A stretch of 64,000 nt of DNA from Homalodisca vitripennis (Eukaryota; Arthropoda; Insecta; Hemiptera; Cicadellidae). The translations under genes were made by a program, and so were the position numbers. Under the pieces are notes generated by a model that was not told where the DNA came from, made no database searches, and saw nothing but the letters and a program-made list of their open reading frames with translations. The stretch is taken from the NCBI RefSeq assembly GCF_021130785.1, contig NC_060215.1, positions 121,228,501-121,292,500 of the forward strand. Reading direction: 5' to 3'. Position 1 is the first letter of the stretch; every line of letters starts with the position of its first letter. Shown piece by piece: positions 11,279-23,663 of this stretch.

Positions 11279-12150
11279 GCCCATATTATTTTCCATATTT
11301 CCATATTTATTTTCATTAACAGATAGCTTCATCCTGTGTTAACAATTCAATTAACGATTTTCATTATATCTACTGAACGGATGTTGGTTTACTTTTCTTA
11401 CAAAAATTATTAATTATTGCTTAATTCATAATATGACTTGTAATAAATGTAAGGTAATGATAAGTGAAATGGCGCTTTAGCTTTTTCCTTTACTAACTGC
11501 TCTATGGTTATAAAAGTTAGTTTATGTTTTGAGAGTGTGGTGGTCAGCTCGAAACTTAAAAAGTCAAACTTGTGCTTGTGACGAATAGAGTGTGGTAGGC
11601 CGGCGATCCGGTTTACCAAACAGCTGATAGGCTTTCCTCTCCCCGCGCCCTGCAGAGTTCAGACGTGAACGAGTCGTGAAAATTCCAGTGTATCAGATAA
11701 ACCCAGTGGTTTTCTAAACTTAAGTATTTTAGATGAATATATTTATAAGACCATATTTTCTCTATAAATGGTATCATTTAAGATGAAATAAATTATTGTT
11801 ATTTAGGGGAACTTGGGGTCTGGGTGATGGGCAGGTGGCTACATAGAGTTGTAAATATTCGGTGATGGAATGTTTATGCCATATTTCATAAACTGGCAAA
11901 TTTAATTGGCACATTTTAAAATTGAATTCCTTTTATAATCAAGGCTAACTGAAGCAAAAGGGGCCTGATTCCGAGACCTCTGGGGATTCCGTGCGCGGTC
12001 TAGTGGTTGCGGACGGGATTGAACCTGAGGAATAAAGGTTTGGAAAATTTAATATCAGGATAAGAGACGAGGGCCGGGCGGTAATTATGATTCTTCTGTG
12101 CGAGTGCGGGTTTACGGTATCAGTATAATTTTGCTGTCTATGTCCTTGTC
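11272..12150. other. Non-coding stretch
   Basis: Nothing was recognised. The patch 11940-12080 is GC-richer and contains 'ggtctagtggttgcgg', similar to a tRNA A box. No forward B box or cloverleaf follows, so it is not called a tRNA or SINE. Confidence 0.35.
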
Positions 12151-12546
12151 GACTTTCTATAAACATTCTTGAGGAGAGTTGACTCGTCTTTATATTCTAA
12201 CTGAAGTGTCTTGTGGTTCCTAACTGGCACTGTTTATAAACTCAGCGGTTTATCTCTCAGACCTCTCAGTCACACGTGTTGACTTTCTCTAAACACTCTT
12301 GAGGAGGGTTGACACGTCTTTATTTTCTAACTGAAGTGTCTTTTGGTTTCTAACTGACACTGTTTATAAACTCAGCGGTTTATCTCTCAGACCTCTCAGT
12401 CACACGTGTTGACTTTCTATAAACACTCTTGAGGAGGGTTGACACGTCTTTATTTTCTAACTGAAGTGTCTTGTGGTTCCTAACTGACACTGTTTTATAA
12501 ACTCAGCGGTTTCTCTCAGACCTCTCAGTCACACGTGTTGACTTTC
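12151..12546. repeat. 130-bp tandem repeat, three copies
   Basis: Units start at 12151, 12281 and 12411, and a partial fourth starts at 12540, each with 'gactttctnt'. Every unit carries 'ggagrgttgacncgtcttta', 'gaagtgtcttktggttyc', 'ctcagcggttt' and 'acctctcagtcacacgtg'. Copies differ by only a few bases, so the array is fairly young or homogenised. It holds no open frame. Confidence 0.92.
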
Positions 12547-14702
12547 ACCACTTGCCACCATATCCTGTTGACCGTCCTACCTTACTTCAATTTTATGAAA
12601 TTAATAAAATATATAATCATAAATAGTGTTCATTTTAAATCATGTTTTATTTTATTTTATTTGTTAATTGCTCATATTAAGGTTTAAATGTTGCCGTACA
12701 TAAACTTTTTATATTTATTAACACTTTTATTTTACATCTAGGTTGGGGTCAACCGAGCTTGTTACACTTCATATTATCTGTTTGAATATTTCTCTCCTAT
12801 TATTGAAGTACAATATGAAGAAAAATCTTTTAGAGTTAATATATGATAGTGGTTCAGCAATTGCATAGAAAAAGTGATTCGGATAAACTATTTTACATCA
12901 TCTTAGTCGACTATTAGAAATGTTTTATGGCATTCCTCGAACGCTATTACGTTTCTAATGAAAAATGCATGGCAATTCTCATATAAAACGCATTCTGGAG
13001 CATTTCGCACACGATTTCACAACCCTCAAAGGATACATATTTGTCAATGAAAATGTTCATTATTTATTTTTTCCATGTTTATGTGATGTGTAACCATCCT
13101 ATAGTGTTATTGGTGTTACATTTAGTTTTATCTTATGTAAAGGCAGTTATCATTAATATCTGTAAGATAAATAGACATTAAATTTAATATGCATTGGCTG
13201 AGAGAAGGCTATCACTCTTGGGCTAGAAAATGTCATGCTGTATGTCTGTATATCCGTCCACATGTATCTCAAACATGAACTTACTTATAGATTTGAAATT
13301 GTGTATAAGGCTTAATTTTTTATATTAGGAACAGTGAGTTCCATGTAGTATATGTCACTCTATGGGTTATCGCTGAACGCAACTATGTTTACACTTTTCT
13401 TATTGATAACCGCAAAAAACTGCAAAATAAATAAATTTGTTACAAACAATACTCTCATGAGTTTCAAACATTTGATATTTTAATACATGTAGCTCAACTA
13501 TCATAACTCGTATATCGTTTTGTAGTAACTTGATGTAAAGACTTTTATTATTTTAAACTCTTAAACACTATGGGGTTTAAAGAAATATCAAAATTACTAA
13601 ATACCGCTAAATCATTTTATGTATAACTTTAGTTTATTTTAGCCAAGGTTAGTTATGTTATTTCATGATAAACTGATACTACATGCACACTGTGACTTTG
13701 CAGTTAATATCATAGAGTTTCAATGAAATCTGAACTGCCATGAAGTATTAACTTCGAGCTTCTTTTTTTATACATACTAAAATATCATATTTTATGTAGC
13801 GCGAATTTTAAACAGAGTGCTACTTATCAGTAAAAATTCACTAAAGAATCTTTTGACATGTTTCAAACAGAAATTTTAACGGATTCCATTAGGTAGGGTA
13901 GCAATACTGTAGTAGGATACGAACAGGTCATTCCATTCATTACTAAATCCGATGCAGCAACATTTTAAAATTTAGTTCCATTCACCAGCATGGAAATTAA
14001 AAAATTATGAAATTTTAAACTTTTGTTTATGGGACAAGAATATAAAAAGGCATTAAAAATCCTTCTTTCTTTATTGTTTCTCCATTGTAATAACCTTTTT
14101 AAATGTAGTGGTATTCACAGGCACAAATTTAGGACAAAATTTTATACTATAATTTTAAAACTTGTAAACAGTTTTATTGGATGGGGCCTGTATCATGGTA
14201 TTGTGATCAACACAGTGTTTACTTACTGGTTCTTACGATGTAGTAAAAATTTTTAAATAAAATGCTACACACCTGATAAAATATAGCTCAACATTAAGTA
14301 ATTAAATTTGACTTTTATGAGATATAGGGACCCGTTTACATTATGACCTATATTTGAAGTCACTTTTAAGGAAATATTACACACCGTAAATTTTTAAATT
14401 GGTACCTTTTAATGGAACATATCCGTCATAAAATAGCTACATTATGTACATAAATTTTCTTTCAGTGTGTAAGATAGCGTGATTCTGGCCCAGCAAATAT
14501 TAAGTTCATGTAGCAAGCAGGTATAAATTGTTTTCTGTGTTTCTGGTAACTTACAGAACAAATTTAGTATAGAAACAAATTTTAGAATTGTGCTGAAGTG
14601 GGTAGGGGTAGCTTTACAGTTATAACATATAGCTATGAAACAATTAGTAACTAATGCACTAATGTGTCGATACTGATTAAGAGACAGCCTTGTTCCTTTC
14701 AG
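12547..14702. other. AT-rich non-coding stretch with a dispersed-repeat copy
   Basis: No coding segment was recognised. About 13230-13440 resembles the repeat at 8305-8480 (see that entry). A short phrase, 'atctcaaacatgaacttacttatagatttgaaatt', and the simple AATAAA-rich end suggest a non-autonomous element, but termini were not found. Confidence 0.35.
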
Positions 14703-14894
14703 TCGCGAAACACAAAGGCCAAGGGATTCGTTACAGTTTTTTATAGGGTGCCACTAAATCCTGAAGAGTACTACAAAATACGACTAACGCCATCAAGGGA
14801 AATGAGGAGACCATCTAAGTGGCCTGACAAAGACACTACAACGTCGAACGTCTTTATCAAAAAACCAACATTGGGTTTAGGAATAAAGTTGTGA
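14703..14894 (+). CDS. Candidate terminal coding exon, gene unknown
   Basis: A strong acceptor (ccttgttcctttcag) ends at 14702. The phase-0 frame then runs 63 codons to TGA at 14892-14894; both other phases hit stops early. The peptide contains TVFYRVPLNPEEYYKIRL and then a basic, proline-containing tail ending TLGLGIKL. The composition is protein-like and not typical of translated AT-rich noise. TGA overlaps the poly(A)-like hexamer AATAAA (14895-14900). No cysteine, signal peptide or membrane segment is seen. I do not recognise the family. The upstream exon was not found in the 3.8 kb before it, which contains a gene end (10929) only if the other candidate is real. Confidence 0.5.
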   Translation, partial: SRNTKAKGFVTVFYRVPLNPEEYYKIRLTPSREMRRPSKWPDKDTTTSNVFIKKPTLGLGIKL

Positions 14895-14900
14895 ATAAAT

Positions 14901-16447
14901 TATCGACGTACGGAAATATCTATTGACTGAGTTAATGCAATTCGTAACGCATTTGGAAATAGCAATATATAACCGCTGGCTCTGTAAAAAGTTAGTATTT
15001 ATGATGGAAAGTTTAAAGGGAAAGAATATCTGAAACTATCTCACGTATATTTTACTCTGAGGACTTTAGATTTTATAGTCTATTAAATGGTAAAATAATA
15101 AAGGCCTTGAATATAGGTAGTCGGGGTAATGGTGCATAGTTTTTTCGACCTTAGGGATGAAAGTAATAACTTGCACATAGCCCTAAAAGGACCTTCGCAC
15201 TTTCATTACTCATGTTTAACCCTCTAATATAAGGCTTCAACAAAAGCCAATCACAATTGTATGTTCATTATTGTCTTATTTTCTTTCGGCTTAAAACATC
15301 AGCCCCCAGTTACTGTTTGCTTGTCTTACAAATGGCAGGAGAGCTCAGCCATATGTGTTACGGTGAATCATCTATATCTACATAGACCCTGCATTCATCA
15401 GCCTAGCTTAATCGCCGAATATGCGAGATGCTACTGAAGAGGGGTGTCTCCTGCTAAAAATTCGAGTACCAGTCGTACATCCTCCTTGCTTAGGTCTAAG
15501 AGTCTGGGCAGTCCTTTACGACAATTTGAGCGAATTTTTTGTGATTGTTTGGGTTCTGAGGTCTTAATATCTGACGCTCTTTCTCAGGCATTTAGTTACT
15601 GTTTGATCAAAGCTTAGCTTTGGATTTAAAGTAACCTGACAACCCGGCTCTGTTCCTACCATTTCCTATCCATGCAAAGCTTACATACTAATGGATTAAG
15701 AAAGGACTGATATTATTTATGCCTGCAGGCTGAGGATACTAAAAAGCTTGAACAATTAATATTATTCACTCGTATGGTATTTACGCACGAAAAATAAAGT
15801 CACGTGTTTTCACTGCACCGTGTAACGTGCAAAGCATTAAAATAACGGTCCTATAATATGGCATGTGATCTAGGCCTAGGTGCAACGAGGCAGACTATGT
15901 CAGCTATAAACAACACTATCGCTGAACGAATTCGCGGAACTGAGCACGGAATCTCTGTATCTAGTAGATGTATTACATTACAAAGTTATATAGCGGATAC
16001 AAACAGCTTTTGATTAAATTTGAATATTAAAAAAAAATTAACGTATTTTTGATTCAGTTTTATTTTTTCTTCAAATACACAAAGTTTAGTTCAATTTTAG
16101 TATTTGCTTTGAATACAGACACATTTTACATTTACAAATAAGAATCATAGTAATTTTGGATAACATTTGAAAAGGATATCCTACGATGTCACTGTTATGA
16201 TGTGGAGGAATACATGTGATGCTACGGAGCTATTGTACTTTCCAATTGTTTCCAGTTAATATATTGGTATTTACAGAACTTACAAAAATGACCAGATTCA
16301 TTATATTTATCAAATGGTGTCACTCCTAATGTTCCAAATGGAACACATTTGTAAAATATGTAACCGAAAAACATAATATTGCAGTTAGTTAATACTGAAC
16401 CTTTCACTAGTTCTCCAGGAAACATTGCTTCACATTATTTTCCATCG

Positions 16448-16449
<2 letters not shown>
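14901..16449. other. Non-coding stretch
   Basis: Neither a frame nor an RNA gene was recognised. The patch 15330-15560 is less AT-rich and of mixed composition, but its frames are broken in all six readings. Confidence 0.4.

Positions 16450-16537
<88 letters not shown>
16450..16537. repeat. Compound (CA)n(TA)n microsatellite
   Basis: A CA run of about 52 bases passes directly into a TA run of about 36 bases. Open frames across it (histidine-threonine then tyrosine-isoleucine runs) are artefacts. Confidence 0.97.
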
Positions 16538-16544
<7 letters not shown>

Positions 16545-18419
16545 CACGTTCATATGTTCAAATATTTACATAGCTATGTATTTACGAGTAACTTATTTAG
16601 TGCTACATCGCCCCTGTGTGTGATACCATTATTCTGTGTAAATGTGCGGAGATCATTGTGAACGGCTCTTTCTTACAGTCTATCTTATCTCTATCTTAAA
16701 ATATACCATAGTTACAAAGAGGTAAAGACTGCTAAGAGCATGTTCATGTTTCAGAAGCTTAAAAGAAGTCAACATTTGTTGATAAGCACGAATAAAGGTG
16801 GTTCAATAACGGTTTTATAACGGAAAGGGACGTTCCTTGATCATTATGGATACATTTAAGCTTATCTCGAATTATGAATATACATTTTATTTTAAATTTC
16901 ATCTAATAATTTCCAAGTTATACCCAAAATAACTGCTTTGGGTAGTGGTAAGTTTATTAAGCAAATAATGCAATATTCTTTTATAGCAATAAATACATAT
17001 TATATTCAGCATTCCTATTGAAAATAAATTATAATGTTTCTTGTAAATAACTAGTTATATATGTATCGGAATAAATAATAATCTATTTCTTATTTCGTTT
17101 TAAGTAAAAAATATTTATGGATAGTAAATTAAAATTAAGCTAATTATAAAAACAATAGATTTTTACATATTTCTGACATATCCCAAAAACTAGCAACGAC
17201 TACACGTACAAATACTACAACTTTAGCAAATCAATTGGTTTTATAACAGTAATGTAAATAAAAATAAATAATAAAAAGGATTTTTATTCCATAATCATTC
17301 AATTAAATGTAGTATAAAATTTCTTCTATGCAATGGGAATTGTAAGGCAATCTAGTGAATATCAATGGGACAATCTAGTGAATATCAATGGTCTAGGTTC
17401 TTGAACGAGCATCATGTGTTCTGAATGTTCCTAACCAAAAGTAATTTAAGGAAGAATCGGAAGTCAACGAAGATTTTTACAGATGATATTTCTATAGACA
17501 ATGGAAAGTCGGGAAAGTACCCACAGGTCTTAGCAAACCGAATTTATTTTCCGAAAAAGGGTTTCCAATTGTTAGGCTAAGTAAGGTGGCGCTACAAAAA
17601 TGAATGAAGAAACCAAATCTAAACCCAATACCAATTTACCTTTTCTTAGAGCGGCGTCTGGAATCCGAAATGACTCCTGGAATCTAGAGCCATGATCGTC
17701 TGAAGAGATCCAAAAAAAGGCCGGTGACGAAGAAGCTCAAAGCTAACTCTTTACATCATTTCGACATCAGCGACACCTAGACTACAAAATATAGCGTAAT
17801 CTACATAAAAAGAGTTATTCTCATAATCTCATCAGGTGCACAATTGAGTGCACTATGATGTTTCTGATACAGTATATAATCACGGAGGAATAAGGTATTG
17901 GAATCACCCATGTAATATGTAATACTCAGGTTTAAGGAGACCAGTCAATATTCCTAGAAGCAACCAAAAACTCCCGGGCTATTTTATGGGATTTGCAGAG
18001 TTTCGTGAAAGTGGTTATATTTTAGGAACTACAAAATCATGTGCTTTACCTATTTTGATATTGTATATAATATAATGGGCTACCAAAATATATGTGATTT
18101 ACTTGCAAAACACATATTAGTATGAATGATTAATACTTTTAATAACTATTGTAAATTTTATATTTTGTAAAATATTTGAGTAATAGACCGAATAGAGTGT
18201 ACACACTCTACAAACAATATATTCTATAAAAACACAACCAAAATACATATAGAAAAGTTTCAATTATTGTTTATATATTGAATATTCACTGCAGTAACTC
18301 AGTAGTGTAAACTACAATCGGTTAGCTGGTGAAGAAGTCATGAGGCCTAAACCAGGTGTAAATTTTGTGACAGAGGCAATAAAATTAGACTCAACTGAAC
18401 GAAACTAAATATTTTCTTG
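16538..18419. other. Non-coding stretch with a small duplication and a dispersed repeat
   Basis: A 21-base segment (caatctagtgaatatcaatg plus one base) is directly duplicated at 17348-17368 and 17371-17391. Positions 17730-17860 share 'cgaagaagctcaaa' and 'ctcatcaggtgcacaattg' with 25556-25675 at similar spacing, marking two copies of one dispersed repeat. Nothing else was recognised. Confidence 0.5.
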
Positions 18420-19090
18420 ATAAGCGTATTCTTATTTCAGTACACTGACAAAAAAACCAATCATTTACAAAAAATTAAATTTGCGTCACAAACATCACAT
18501 CTGATGTGCCAATTCCTCCCATATAATCACAATAATTTCTCATCAGCATTGGTTTATTCCAAATCCTATCCCCCCCTTGTATTCCTCTTCTATTTCATCT
18601 TTATCAATAGGTTGCTAATGATGATGCAACAATTATAGGTTTTTTAGTTCTGTTTTTCTCTAAAGGCAAGCAACAGATTGTATTCTTTCATAAAATAGTA
18701 ATTTTGTGCCTGAGGTGGCAGGATTTTTTAGACCGTTTAATTGTAAAAGTAAGAAATGTACCATTTATTTATAAATATTTAAAAAGTGAAATACTTGAAC
18801 AGATTATCACTAAATATGTGAAATCTCCTTTTTTACAGCTACACATGCACAAAATCTTTGTAACTGCTTTATAATCTAACCCAAATAGCTTTATTTCTTG
18901 TCCATCTTCAGTTGATCTAGCTCCTCTATAGCATGTGAAACTAAAATAGTAATTTCTGACAGAATCATAGAACATCCATAACTTAATACCCATTTATGAT
19001 GGTGTTTATTAAGCAGATACTGTAATAGTTGTGTATGATTCCTGGTACCAGTCAGGCTCTCATCAACAGAAAAATATTGATTGGGTGTAT
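18420..19090 (-). pseudogene. piggyBac (PGBD4-like) transposase relic
   Basis: Read on the minus strand, the segment follows the DDE part of piggyBac-type transposases. It has 'QYFSVDESLTGTRNHTQLLQ' (about 19075-19015), where D of VDES is the first catalytic Asp. Then come 'NKHHHKW' and, after a frameshift, 'MGIKLWMFYDSVRNYY' and 'CYRGARSTEDGQEIKLFGLD' (18993-18860). 'INGTFLTFTIKRSKK' and 'KEYNLLLAFREK' follow, and finally 'YMGGIGTSDVM' near 18500-18530, corresponding to the conserved YMGGVDxSD block. The N-terminal third is missing beyond 19090, and the C-terminal part decays below 18430. Frameshifts and stops make it inactive. No TTAA-flanked termini were found. The order and identity of the motifs make the family assignment firm. 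Confidence 0.85.
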
Positions 19091-21914
19091 GAAATAAGAA
19101 ATAAAAAACACGGCGTAAATAACGCTATATAAACAAATCTTAGTAGCTGTCTGTTGGTTTACTTCCGAGAAGCAGCGACTGACGTGTAGCCTACTCTGGC
19201 CTTAGAGGAAGCAGACGGGCGACATTGCAACTATACAGACATAGAATAAACGAATTAAAGGCCAAAAAACCATAACACACACACACACATATCCATGTGT
19301 TGGGATATTTAAAAAAACCATTATATATTGTTACTTTGATTAATTATTTGGATGTTTTTAATAAAACCGAGGTTGCAGGAAGCACGAGAAGCACAGGACG
19401 GACCTCGGAGTTATTGGTTTTTTTAAGTACCGAGTGTTCTGAGAATCGAAGCTATAATCTTACAAACGCGAGCGCTATAAATTTTAAAGTACACCCGGTC
19501 TGGGAGCAGTATAACTTGAATTGATTGTATTCATAGAAGAATTTTAAATCAAAGTCTCGTCAAGACGAACAAAAAAGTGAATCGGATTCATACACCAATT
19601 ATCAAAGGTTCTTTATACAATAAATAGACAGATTTCCTTTCAGATTTATTTTTAATGAAACAGAACTAAGAGTGCTTATGAAACAATTTTTTCCTCTTAT
19701 ACATGCTCTTCTTTGGTGGCATGGAAAGGTTTTCATGGAAATTTCATTTAAATTTTACACTCTGTCTTTTAAGTTACAAGTAGGTTTCCAAGCCGGTATG
19801 GTACCAGTTTCATATGAAGTTTTCCTATGAATAGACCAGTTCAATCACTTGACGAGACTGAATAGGCTTTAAATGTACTTTGCCAACTGTATATAAAATG
19901 TATATATAATACCAATATATTAAAAAAGAACTTGTTTTCCTTTTCCACACGTGCTTTGTGTATTTTTGTAAAATTTTTTGGTGAATAATGATTTTTGTGA
20001 ACTGTGAACTTGTAATCTCTTATTGAGGTAAGACTTCTGTAGGTCCGGCAGAGGATTTGGAAAGGACAGAATTTTCTTAGGATACAAGAACCAGTGTAGT
20101 GATACATGTTACTATGCAGTTACTAATCCAGGTGTTACGAAACATGTTTTTATTGCGTTTATTGGTTGTATGACATGGTTTGGACTAAATAATTCAGTTA
20201 AAAGTTTAAGTTAAATAATTATTATTTAAACCGTTACATGGTAAATACCAAAACATTGACTGCAACCAGTTTGGAATACACGATGTTACAATTGTTCAAG
20301 CGATTTGCTATGTTTGGGTTTGTTTCCTCAATGGCAATGAAATTCCTTTAAAACATCGACAGCACATATGCAACTGATCACAGGTTTCGTGACCTCTGGC
20401 CAGTCATATCTTACGAATGATTCCAATTTTGGAAATATTAAAAAGGTAAGCGGGAACAAAACTAAGTATGTTCCCAATGCTTTGTGTAATGTGAAACAGT
20501 ATTTCAGAACTGAACTTTTAGAAGAGAGTATCGCTAAAATAAGGCAAAACGAAGAAAACAAAGATGTGAACAGGCTCAGGACCAGTGGCAATGTTACCTA
20601 AAATGTAACCTGTACAAAATCCTCTTCAGAGAAACTCTAGATGCTGATACGGGTTTTCCTATTTTAATATGAAACCAGCCAAGGCAGGTAGAAGACATGA
20701 CTCCAAAAACATAAAGCTTCAGAAGATTTAAAATAACAATAAGGGAATTGAAGTTACGGAATATTTTATCGATCTTCACCAAAGGACTCTCGTGGGGCCG
20801 TGATGGGTCCGCAAAGAAGATAATGAACCACTGCTAAAAAGGACAGAAAAAAAATGAAAGGAAAGAAATTATGATATTTTCAGACAGTAAAATCAGATTA
20901 ATCTGCACATTATTCTTATTAGAACCTTAGCGTATCATAGAAAATGTTTTCAGTAAATTTTTTTTCAATAGCGTTTCTCTTTATTTTTTTATGACTGCTG
21001 CCTTATAAAAATTTAAACACACATAAAAATCTAGGTCTTATATAAGATTTGTGTCTGTGAGAGTGTTAGTGAATAAAACGGTTTAGACTTTTTGGTCGAA
21101 TATAAAATGAACTAAGCCACTTATAACCATATAAATTTATTTTATATTACACATTTTGATCCTTTATAGATTGATTTAAATGGTGTTTAAACACTTTATA
21201 TTTTAGCAAAAATTGGCAATGAAACCAAAATGCAAGTCTTGAAGCTAAAAAACGAAAATTCACTTGAGTCAAGTCTTGTCAGTTAGAAACAGTGATAGAA
21301 ACTAGTGGCTTTTATCATTCCTGGCACCTGATATTACACACAAAAATCCATTTTTGTAGATAATCAAGAGTTTACGTGCCCTGTGGTTCTTTCCATGAAA
21401 TATGATTGTGGCTCCTTCACGGTAGTGGACTCCTACACCACAGACAGTGAACAGTCAAAAATTGTCAATTTGCCGATTCCATAAACACACTTACACTCGT
21501 TGGGGAGAAGATGTACCAAATGACCTTAGCAAATTGGCAATGCTTTTGGTTTTCACCTCGAAGTCCTTTTCAATAGGCTGTTTTCTTAAAACGTTTTGTG
21601 CTCAAGATTATTTTGAGAAAGATTGGTTTGCCGCACTATTCTAGATAGATACGCCGGAAAAACCAATAGACTATTTTGTTTTAAAATATTATAAAACTTA
21701 TACATTGAACTATACGATGTTGTTAAAACCGAGCTTAATTATAACAAACATCTCCGATGGAGTTGAATTAATGATAATCCTTCTTTATTAGTTACCTCGT
21801 GAATTTTGGGGGGATCAGATGTAGTTTGTATGAAATATTTTGTTTCATTTAGTTTGACATTTAATGCAAAGCTGATTTTCTCCAGTTGTTTGAAGACGAA
21901 ATTATCTTCATTCA
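19091..21914. other. Mostly non-coding stretch with unexplained open segments
   Basis: No family was recognised. 20368-20601 on the plus strand is open for 77 codons (LLEESIAKIRQNEENKDVN near its end), and 21430-21640 also reads as broken, protein-like sequence on either strand. These could be decayed transposon coding DNA or chance. A (CA)8 run lies at 19275-19289. Confidence 0.3.
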
Positions 21915-22200
21915 ACGGCGCCGCCGTTGGTTTCCTAGTAGTGGTGGTACAGCCCTAGGGCGGCTCTTAGCTGACCAGTGTAGTACCCGGTTTACATAAG
22001 CCACTCATAAGGCTTCGGCTACGATACGAGCAGTAAGCGGCGGGCGATGAGCGGTAGAATGGCTGAGTGGTTTGTATATATAGAGAACACTGGCCACGAC
22101 AGGAGTGAGCACCGCTTGCCGCCAACTATAGACATGCAAGGTTTCTCCTGCCGCTCAGTTCAATCTGTCATTGCTGTGCACCGTGTCGGTCGGACCAGAA
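21915..22200 (+). promoter_or_regulatory. GC-rich island with TATA-like box, possible promoter
   Basis: About 285 bases are much richer in G and C than the flanks. They contain an inverted repeat (CAACGGC, GCC loop, GCCGTTG) at 21916-21932 and, at about 22074-22082, 'tatatata' followed 25-30 bases later by 'cactggccacgac'. This layout would suit a TATA promoter on the plus strand, but no coding exon follows that I can support. It may equally be the end of a mobile element, since a Harbinger relic begins 400 bases on. Confidence 0.2.
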
Positions 22201-22609
22201 AACTGTGGAATTAGATTGGATGAGCAATTATCTTACCAGAAACTAATTTAAATAAAAGAATATGCTCGGTATTAAAATATAAGTGTATGGATAAATTGCC
22301 ATTCTACTTATTGCAACTTTGAATGGAAAAAGTTCCTACAACTATAATGTAACCTGAAATGGTGCATTAAACATTTGTTTAGATTGGGTTAGATAATATT
22401 TTATCTTCTATAAATCACTGAAATCCCTTGATGGCTAAGAACTTCAAGTCAATATATCCACATTTTTAAATAAAAATATACATGGGAAGGTAATTCTATC
22501 AGTTAATATTTTGTATAAATGTTTTTGTTCCATATCCAAGTAGTTTTAATTTAAAATCATATAAAAGTAAAACAGATGTACTGTAAACATTTGTACTTAA
22601 CATTATTAT

Positions 22610-23130
22610 TTACATTAATATTGTATGTCTAATACTTGACGACTGAAATTTTAGTGTTGTTTGCTTCTTTATTTGGTCTCTTGAACACCTCCGGAATAAA
22701 CGCACACCATGTTCAAGGTTCTTGAACAAGTTCTCCACGTATGTACGTGAAATATCATAATAGTCTGCAACATCTCTGCCCTTTATAATGTTGTATTGCA
22801 TGCTGGCTATTGATGGTATTTCTAAAGATGTTCCTAAAAACCGCCATTTTTGCATGCAAGATGCCGAATGCAGATTTTATAGTTTTGCGAGCAGAGGATA
22901 AGGTACTATTGTAATTTTGTCGTTGTATGGAAAGATTAGTAACAGAAAAAGGACGCATGAGTTTTTTGGAGGGAATGCTTCATCTACTATCAAAACATGA
23001 GGTACACAAGGGTTGCGACTATAAGGGGTTTATCTGGTGGAACATTAAATTCCTTATTTTCCAGTCTATGAAACACTTCTGTTCCAATAAATACTTCCAT
23101 AAATAATGTTATAGGCAACCTTACGCCATC
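22610..23130 (-). pseudogene. PIF/Harbinger transposase relic (C-terminal half)
   Basis: On the minus strand the order of motifs is that of PIF/Harbinger nucleases (DDE_Tnp_4 fold). First is 'VFIGTEVFHRLENKEFNVPP' (about 23105-23045), then 'VLIVDEAFPPK' (about 22998-22966), matching the usual xxDDAFPL block with the second catalytic Asp. Next comes 'MRPFSVTNLSIQRQNYN', then 'LSSARKTIKSAFGILHAKM' and 'FRNIF' (22958-22810), matching the RLSRARRxxENAFGILxxRW block. A tail continues to about 22610. At least two frameshifts break it. The N-terminal half with the first Asp is absent. The companion Myb-like protein of this superfamily was not seen. Family assignment is firm; the copy is dead. Confidence 0.85.
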
Positions 23131-23149
23131 CATTGTGAAAGAAGATGGT

Positions 23150-23580
23150 ACTTATAATTATATATGTATTAGTCGACGTTGAATTAATACCTAAAATAAA
23201 CGTCCTAACATAATTATAAGTACCACTTTTACCTCAACCACTCAACCAGTGAAATCCATAATCGTCAAACCTTGAATCTGTATAGAGCTTTTCTTCGGTA
23301 TTTACCGACCGGAAGTGACTTTTTTCTCAATAATTATATAGGTACATTGTACAGTTTAATGATAACAAAAATCGTCGTCCTAACTCAGTCGAAAACACCA
23401 CATTTACCTCAATCACTGACGTCCAAATTAGTTGAAGTTCTAATCAGTTGAGTTTTTCATGTGTATTTTCCGACCGAAATAGATTTTTTATATTTTTTTC
23501 GATAACTATATACACGTCTACAGTTTAATGACACCTAAAATCAACGTCGTAACTTAATTCTAAGCAGTCATTTTACGTCC
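23150..23580. repeat. Diverged tandem repeat, about 172-bp period
   Basis: Three related units can be aligned by the block 'cctaaaat(a/c)aacgtcntaac' at 23190, 23364 and 23534. Each is preceded by 'ataattatataggtac'-like sequence and followed by 'cacnttTACctcaaycactna'. 'ttttccgaccgaaa'-type sequence is shared further on. Units differ at perhaps a quarter of positions. The array starts within about 20 bases of the Harbinger relic end, so it may be part of that element or a satellite that it entered. Confidence 0.6.
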
Positions 23581-23650
23581 CCAAGACGAATTTGAACGAA
23601 GTTGTCGCTAATTTAAACTGTTCGCCGTGTTACGGTCCAGGTTGCTTTGC

Positions 23651-23663
23651 GACGTCACGTGAC
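23651..23663. promoter_or_regulatory. Overlapping CRE and E-box
   Basis: GACGTCACGTGAC combines a CRE-like TGACGTCA core and the E-box CACGTG in a GC-richer patch (23590-23720). No adjacent exon was found, so function is unproven. Confidence 0.2.

Noticed and set aside
11960..12040. tRNA-like A box (ggtctagtggttgcgg), possible tRNA or SINE head
   Set aside because: The expected B box GGTTCRANNC is absent in the same orientation at the right distance, and no cloverleaf can be folded.
16379..16661. Open frames with His-Thr runs
   Set aside because: They are translations of the (CA)n(TA)n microsatellite.
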